This document shows, in pieces, positions 5,079 through 7,077 of a stretch of DNA of 7,077 nt. The position numbers and the translations under genes are program-made. Below the pieces are notes generated by a model. It was not told the DNA's origin. It was given only the letters and a program-made list of their open reading frames with translations, and made no database searches. This DNA comes from an uncultured Candidatus Saccharibacteria bacterium (GTDB taxonomy: Bacteria > Patescibacteria > Saccharimonadia > Saccharimonadales > JAEWBQ01), in contig CAMPGV010000039.1 in the NCBI GenBank assembly GCA_946885745.1, forward strand, positions 1-7,077, given 5' to 3'. Positions within the stretch are counted from its first letter, which is position 1, and every line of letters starts with the position of its first letter.

Positions 5079-6125
5079 ATGAATCCAATTACCCGTCTCG
5101 CCGCTCAGCATATTCGCCGTCACGATACTGTGACGGTGGATTTGTCGGATCGCGTGACGCTGATTACGGGTCTCAACGGTAGTGGAAAAACATCACTGAT
5201 CGAGGCGCTGTACATTGCTCTACAAGGATCATCGTTTAAAGGTAGTGATAGCGACGTACTGCGTCGTGATGAAGAGTGGTGGCGAATTGATGTAAAGTAT
5301 GCCGACGAAACGGTGCGGACGGTTAAATTTGACAGCACCAAATCCACTGGCCGCAAGCAATTTGTGATCGATGGCCGCACGATGTACCGCCTGATGCCGA
5401 AGTATAAGTATCCGATTGTTTTGTTTGAGCCAGATGATCTCCGCCTGCTCAATGGCTCGCCGGCACGTCGGCGCCAGTTTATCGATCGCTTTATTAGCCA
5501 GCTAGACCCGCTCTACGGCGTTGCGCTTCGTAAATACGATCGAGCCCTGAAGCAGCGCAATAACCTCCTTAAACGCGACCAGACGACGCCAGACGAGCTC
5601 TTCGTGTGGAATCTGACACTTGCCGAGCACGGTGCTTACATAATCGAAGAACGTACTCGTTTTATCGAGGAGCTTAATATGCATCTTGGCGACACGTACA
5701 GACAGATCGCCGAAACTGATGATACGGTCACGATGCACTACTCGTATACCCGAATTGATAATGTAAAACAGAAACTACTCAGTGACCTCCATGCGCATAG
5801 CGAGCGTGATCGCTACCTTGGCTACACGAGCGTTGGCCCGCATCGCCATGATGTGTTATTTGAATTTAACCACTCACCCGCCTTGAGCGTTGCCTCGCGC
5901 GGCGAGGTGCGTAGTGTCGTTCTGGCGCTCAAGTTCCTAGAGATTACACTGATTGAGCGTCTGACACAGCTTTCGCCGCTCGTTCTGCTCGACGATGTGT
6001 TTAGTGAGCTCGACGAAACCCGTCAGGCAGCACTCATGGCGTACGCGATGCAGTGTCAAATGATTATCACGACAACAGATAACTACCATGGCGAGCGGCC
6101 AGGTACGAAAACTCTAGTATTATAG
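5079..6125 (+). CDS. recF: DNA replication and repair protein RecF
   Basis: RecF is an SMC/ABC-type ATPase that binds at gaps and stalled forks and, with RecO and RecR, helps load RecA. The protein has 348 residues, slightly short of the usual 360-370. Walker A is GLNGSGKTS (31-39). The RecF-typical segment FEPDDLRLLNGSPARRRQFID lies about 112-132. The signature reads SRGEVRS (273-279), Walker B is LVLLDDVFSELD (301-312), and IITTTD (329-334) follows near the end. E. coli RecF has SRGQ in the signature, so Glu at 276 is a mild variant. The ATG is 2 nt after the dnaN stop with no SD in the preceding bases, so initiation probably depends on coupling to dnaN. The next gene starts 6 nt after the stop, which suggests one operon. 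Confidence 0.97.
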   Translation: MNPITRLAAQHIRRHDTVTVDLSDRVTLITGLNGSGKTSLIEALYIALQGSSFKGSDSDVLRRDEEWWRIDVKYADETVRTVKFDSTKSTGRKQFVIDGRTMYRLMPKYKYPIVLFEPDDLRLLNGSPARRRQFIDRFISQLDPLYGVALRKYDRALKQRNNLLKRDQTTPDELFVWNLTLAEHGAYIIEERTRFIEELNMHLGDTYRQIAETDDTVTMHYSYTRIDNVKQKLLSDLHAHSERDRYLGYTSVGPHRHDVLFEFNHSPALSVASRGEVRSVVLALKFLEITLIERLTQLSPLVLLDDVFSELDETRQAALMAYAMQCQMIITTTDNYHGERPGTKTLVL

Positions 6126-6131
6126 AAAAAG

Positions 6132-7077
6132 ATGAAAGAAATACTTAAGCGATATATAACACGACGGCGACTTCTCGAGTGTCTGGGGATCATTATTGGC
6201 ATTGGTTTCGTTGTGGGTGCTTTTTCACTTATATCGCCGTATAAAATACCCCCAGAGGATACCCTGTTTTATAGTCAAGAATCGTCTAATAATTTTCTAG
6301 ATCGCACAACGTATCGCGCTACCGTAAAAGAGTTGCGAGAAGATAGCATGTCAGTTGAGTTGCTTGACGGACCACGCAAGGGGCGCCAGGTAAATGTGAG
6401 CCTCGACGCAATGTCGGCGGCCGACCTTCGGATTCACCAGGCGGTGCTCGTGTATACGCTACCTAATAGCGCAACGGTGATGTACTTTGATCATTACCGA
6501 CTTCCAGTCATGGCGGCCGTCGTCGGAATATTTGCGGCCCTTGTACTGGTGATTGGGCGACGCCAGGGTCTCATGAGTCTTTTAGGGCTTTTATTGAGTA
6601 TCGCGATTGTCGCACTGGTGATTATTCCCGCTATTTTACACGGCTGGAATGCAGTGCTCGCAACACTCTTAGGTGCTGTGTTGATGGTGGTTGTTTCTAT
6701 GGGTATTTCGCATGGACTACGCAAGCGAACGTACATCGCAATGGCGATTATTATTACGATTATTGGCTTAGTTACCCTCCTCGCCTACCTTGGGCAGTAC
6801 GTCTTGGGACTAAGCGGTATAGGAAGCGAAGTTGCGTACTACCTGGCAGTTGGCAAAAGCGGCTTTAGCCTGAGTGATATTTTGATTGCCAGCATTATTA
6901 TCGCCAGCTTGGGTGTACTAGATGATGTCGTTACGACACAAGTGGCGGCAATTGACGAGCTCCATCAGGAGAATCCCTCGATTTCACGGCTAACTCTCTA
7001 CACAAGAGGCATGTCGGTGGGCCGTGAGCATATTGCTTCGCTGATCAATACGCTTGCCTTGGCATATTTAGGCGCCT
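6132..7077 (+). CDS. YibE/F-family multi-pass membrane protein, cut by the window edge
   Basis: Translation from the ATG at 6132 stays open to the right edge, giving 315 residues without a stop. A basic N-terminus and one TM (about 17-36) precede an outside-facing domain (about 40-122) with YRATVKEL, GPRKGRQVNVSL and YFDHYRLP. A run of TMs follows at about 124-142, 147-168, 173-193, 200-222 and 249-267, with another starting near 300. The segment GVLDDVVTTQVAAIDEL (261-277) and the later VGREHIASLINTLALAYLG (296-314) are the YibE/F hallmarks. The family's function is not established; a transport role has been suggested. It begins 6 nt after recF with only a weak purine-rich AGAAAAAG before the ATG, so it is probably read in the dnaN-recF operon. 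In many bacteria gyrB lies here instead. Confidence 0.85.
   Translation, partial: MKEILKRYITRRRLLECLGIIIGIGFVVGAFSLISPYKIPPEDTLFYSQESSNNFLDRTTYRATVKELREDSMSVELLDGPRKGRQVNVSLDAMSAADLRIHQAVLVYTLPNSATVMYFDHYRLPVMAAVVGIFAALVLVIGRRQGLMSLLGLLLSIAIVALVIIPAILHGWNAVLATLLGAVLMVVVSMGISHGLRKRTYIAMAIIITIIGLVTLLAYLGQYVLGLSGIGSEVAYYLAVGKSGFSLSDILIASIIIASLGVLDDVVTTQVAAIDELHQENPSISRLTLYTRGMSVGREHIASLINTLALAYLGA

Noticed and set aside
6494..6736. An 80-codon minus-strand frame
   Set aside because: It is the antisense shadow of the YibE/F gene, whose own frame has membrane segments and family motifs.

Overview
The window is a bacterial chromosomal replication-origin locus. Two gene blocks diverge from a short intergenic region. 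The leftward block is rpmH, rnpA, yidC and jag/khpB (window bases 2050 to 19). The rightward block is dnaA, dnaN, recF and a YibE/F-family membrane protein cut by the right edge (2321 to 7077). The classic order (jag-yidC-rnpA-rpmH / dnaA-dnaN-recF) is intact. All genes point away from the origin, so they run with the replication forks.

The organism is clearly bacterial. Compact proteins, the MPKRTxQP start of L34, YidC without a signal peptide, a KhpB without the Jag-N domain, and YibE/F where gyrB often sits suggest a Patescibacteria/CPR-type genome, perhaps near Saccharibacteria. That placement is inference from gene content and is not proven. All seven complete genes end in TAG (5) or TAA (2).

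Layout. Bases 19-1430 hold yidC and jag, which overlap in TAATG; jag has a perfect AAGGAGG inside the yidC end. Bases 1483-2050 hold rnpA and rpmH. A strong intrinsic terminator with a UNCG-type tetraloop separates them, and each has its own promoter, giving almost leaderless mRNAs. The yidC and rnpA promoters share the 10-mer TAGTATAGCA, which reads TGCTATACTA on the coding strand (extended -10). Bases 2051-2320 carry four good DnaA boxes, the rpmH promoter and a likely dnaA promoter whose -35 overlaps a DnaA box. Bases 3707-3975 carry about seven DnaA-box-like 9-mers, mostly in one direction. They end in a box, a short GC-containing spacer, five in-phase NTA triplets and an A-rich tract, which matches the DnaA-trio basal unwinding element described in Bacillus subtilis. 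This is the probable unwinding site, and the origin looks bipartite with dnaA between the two box clusters.

How the genes fit together. DnaA binds the boxes, opens the DNA at the trio element and probably controls its own promoter. DnaN is the sliding clamp, and RecF is an SMC-like ATPase that acts at stalled forks. On the other side, L34, the RNase P protein, the YidC insertase and the KhpB RNA-binding protein link ribosome assembly, tRNA maturation and membrane-protein insertion. I found no mobile element, CRISPR array or tRNA, and no wholly new system. The most informative parts are the origin architecture and the near-leaderless rpmH and rnpA units.
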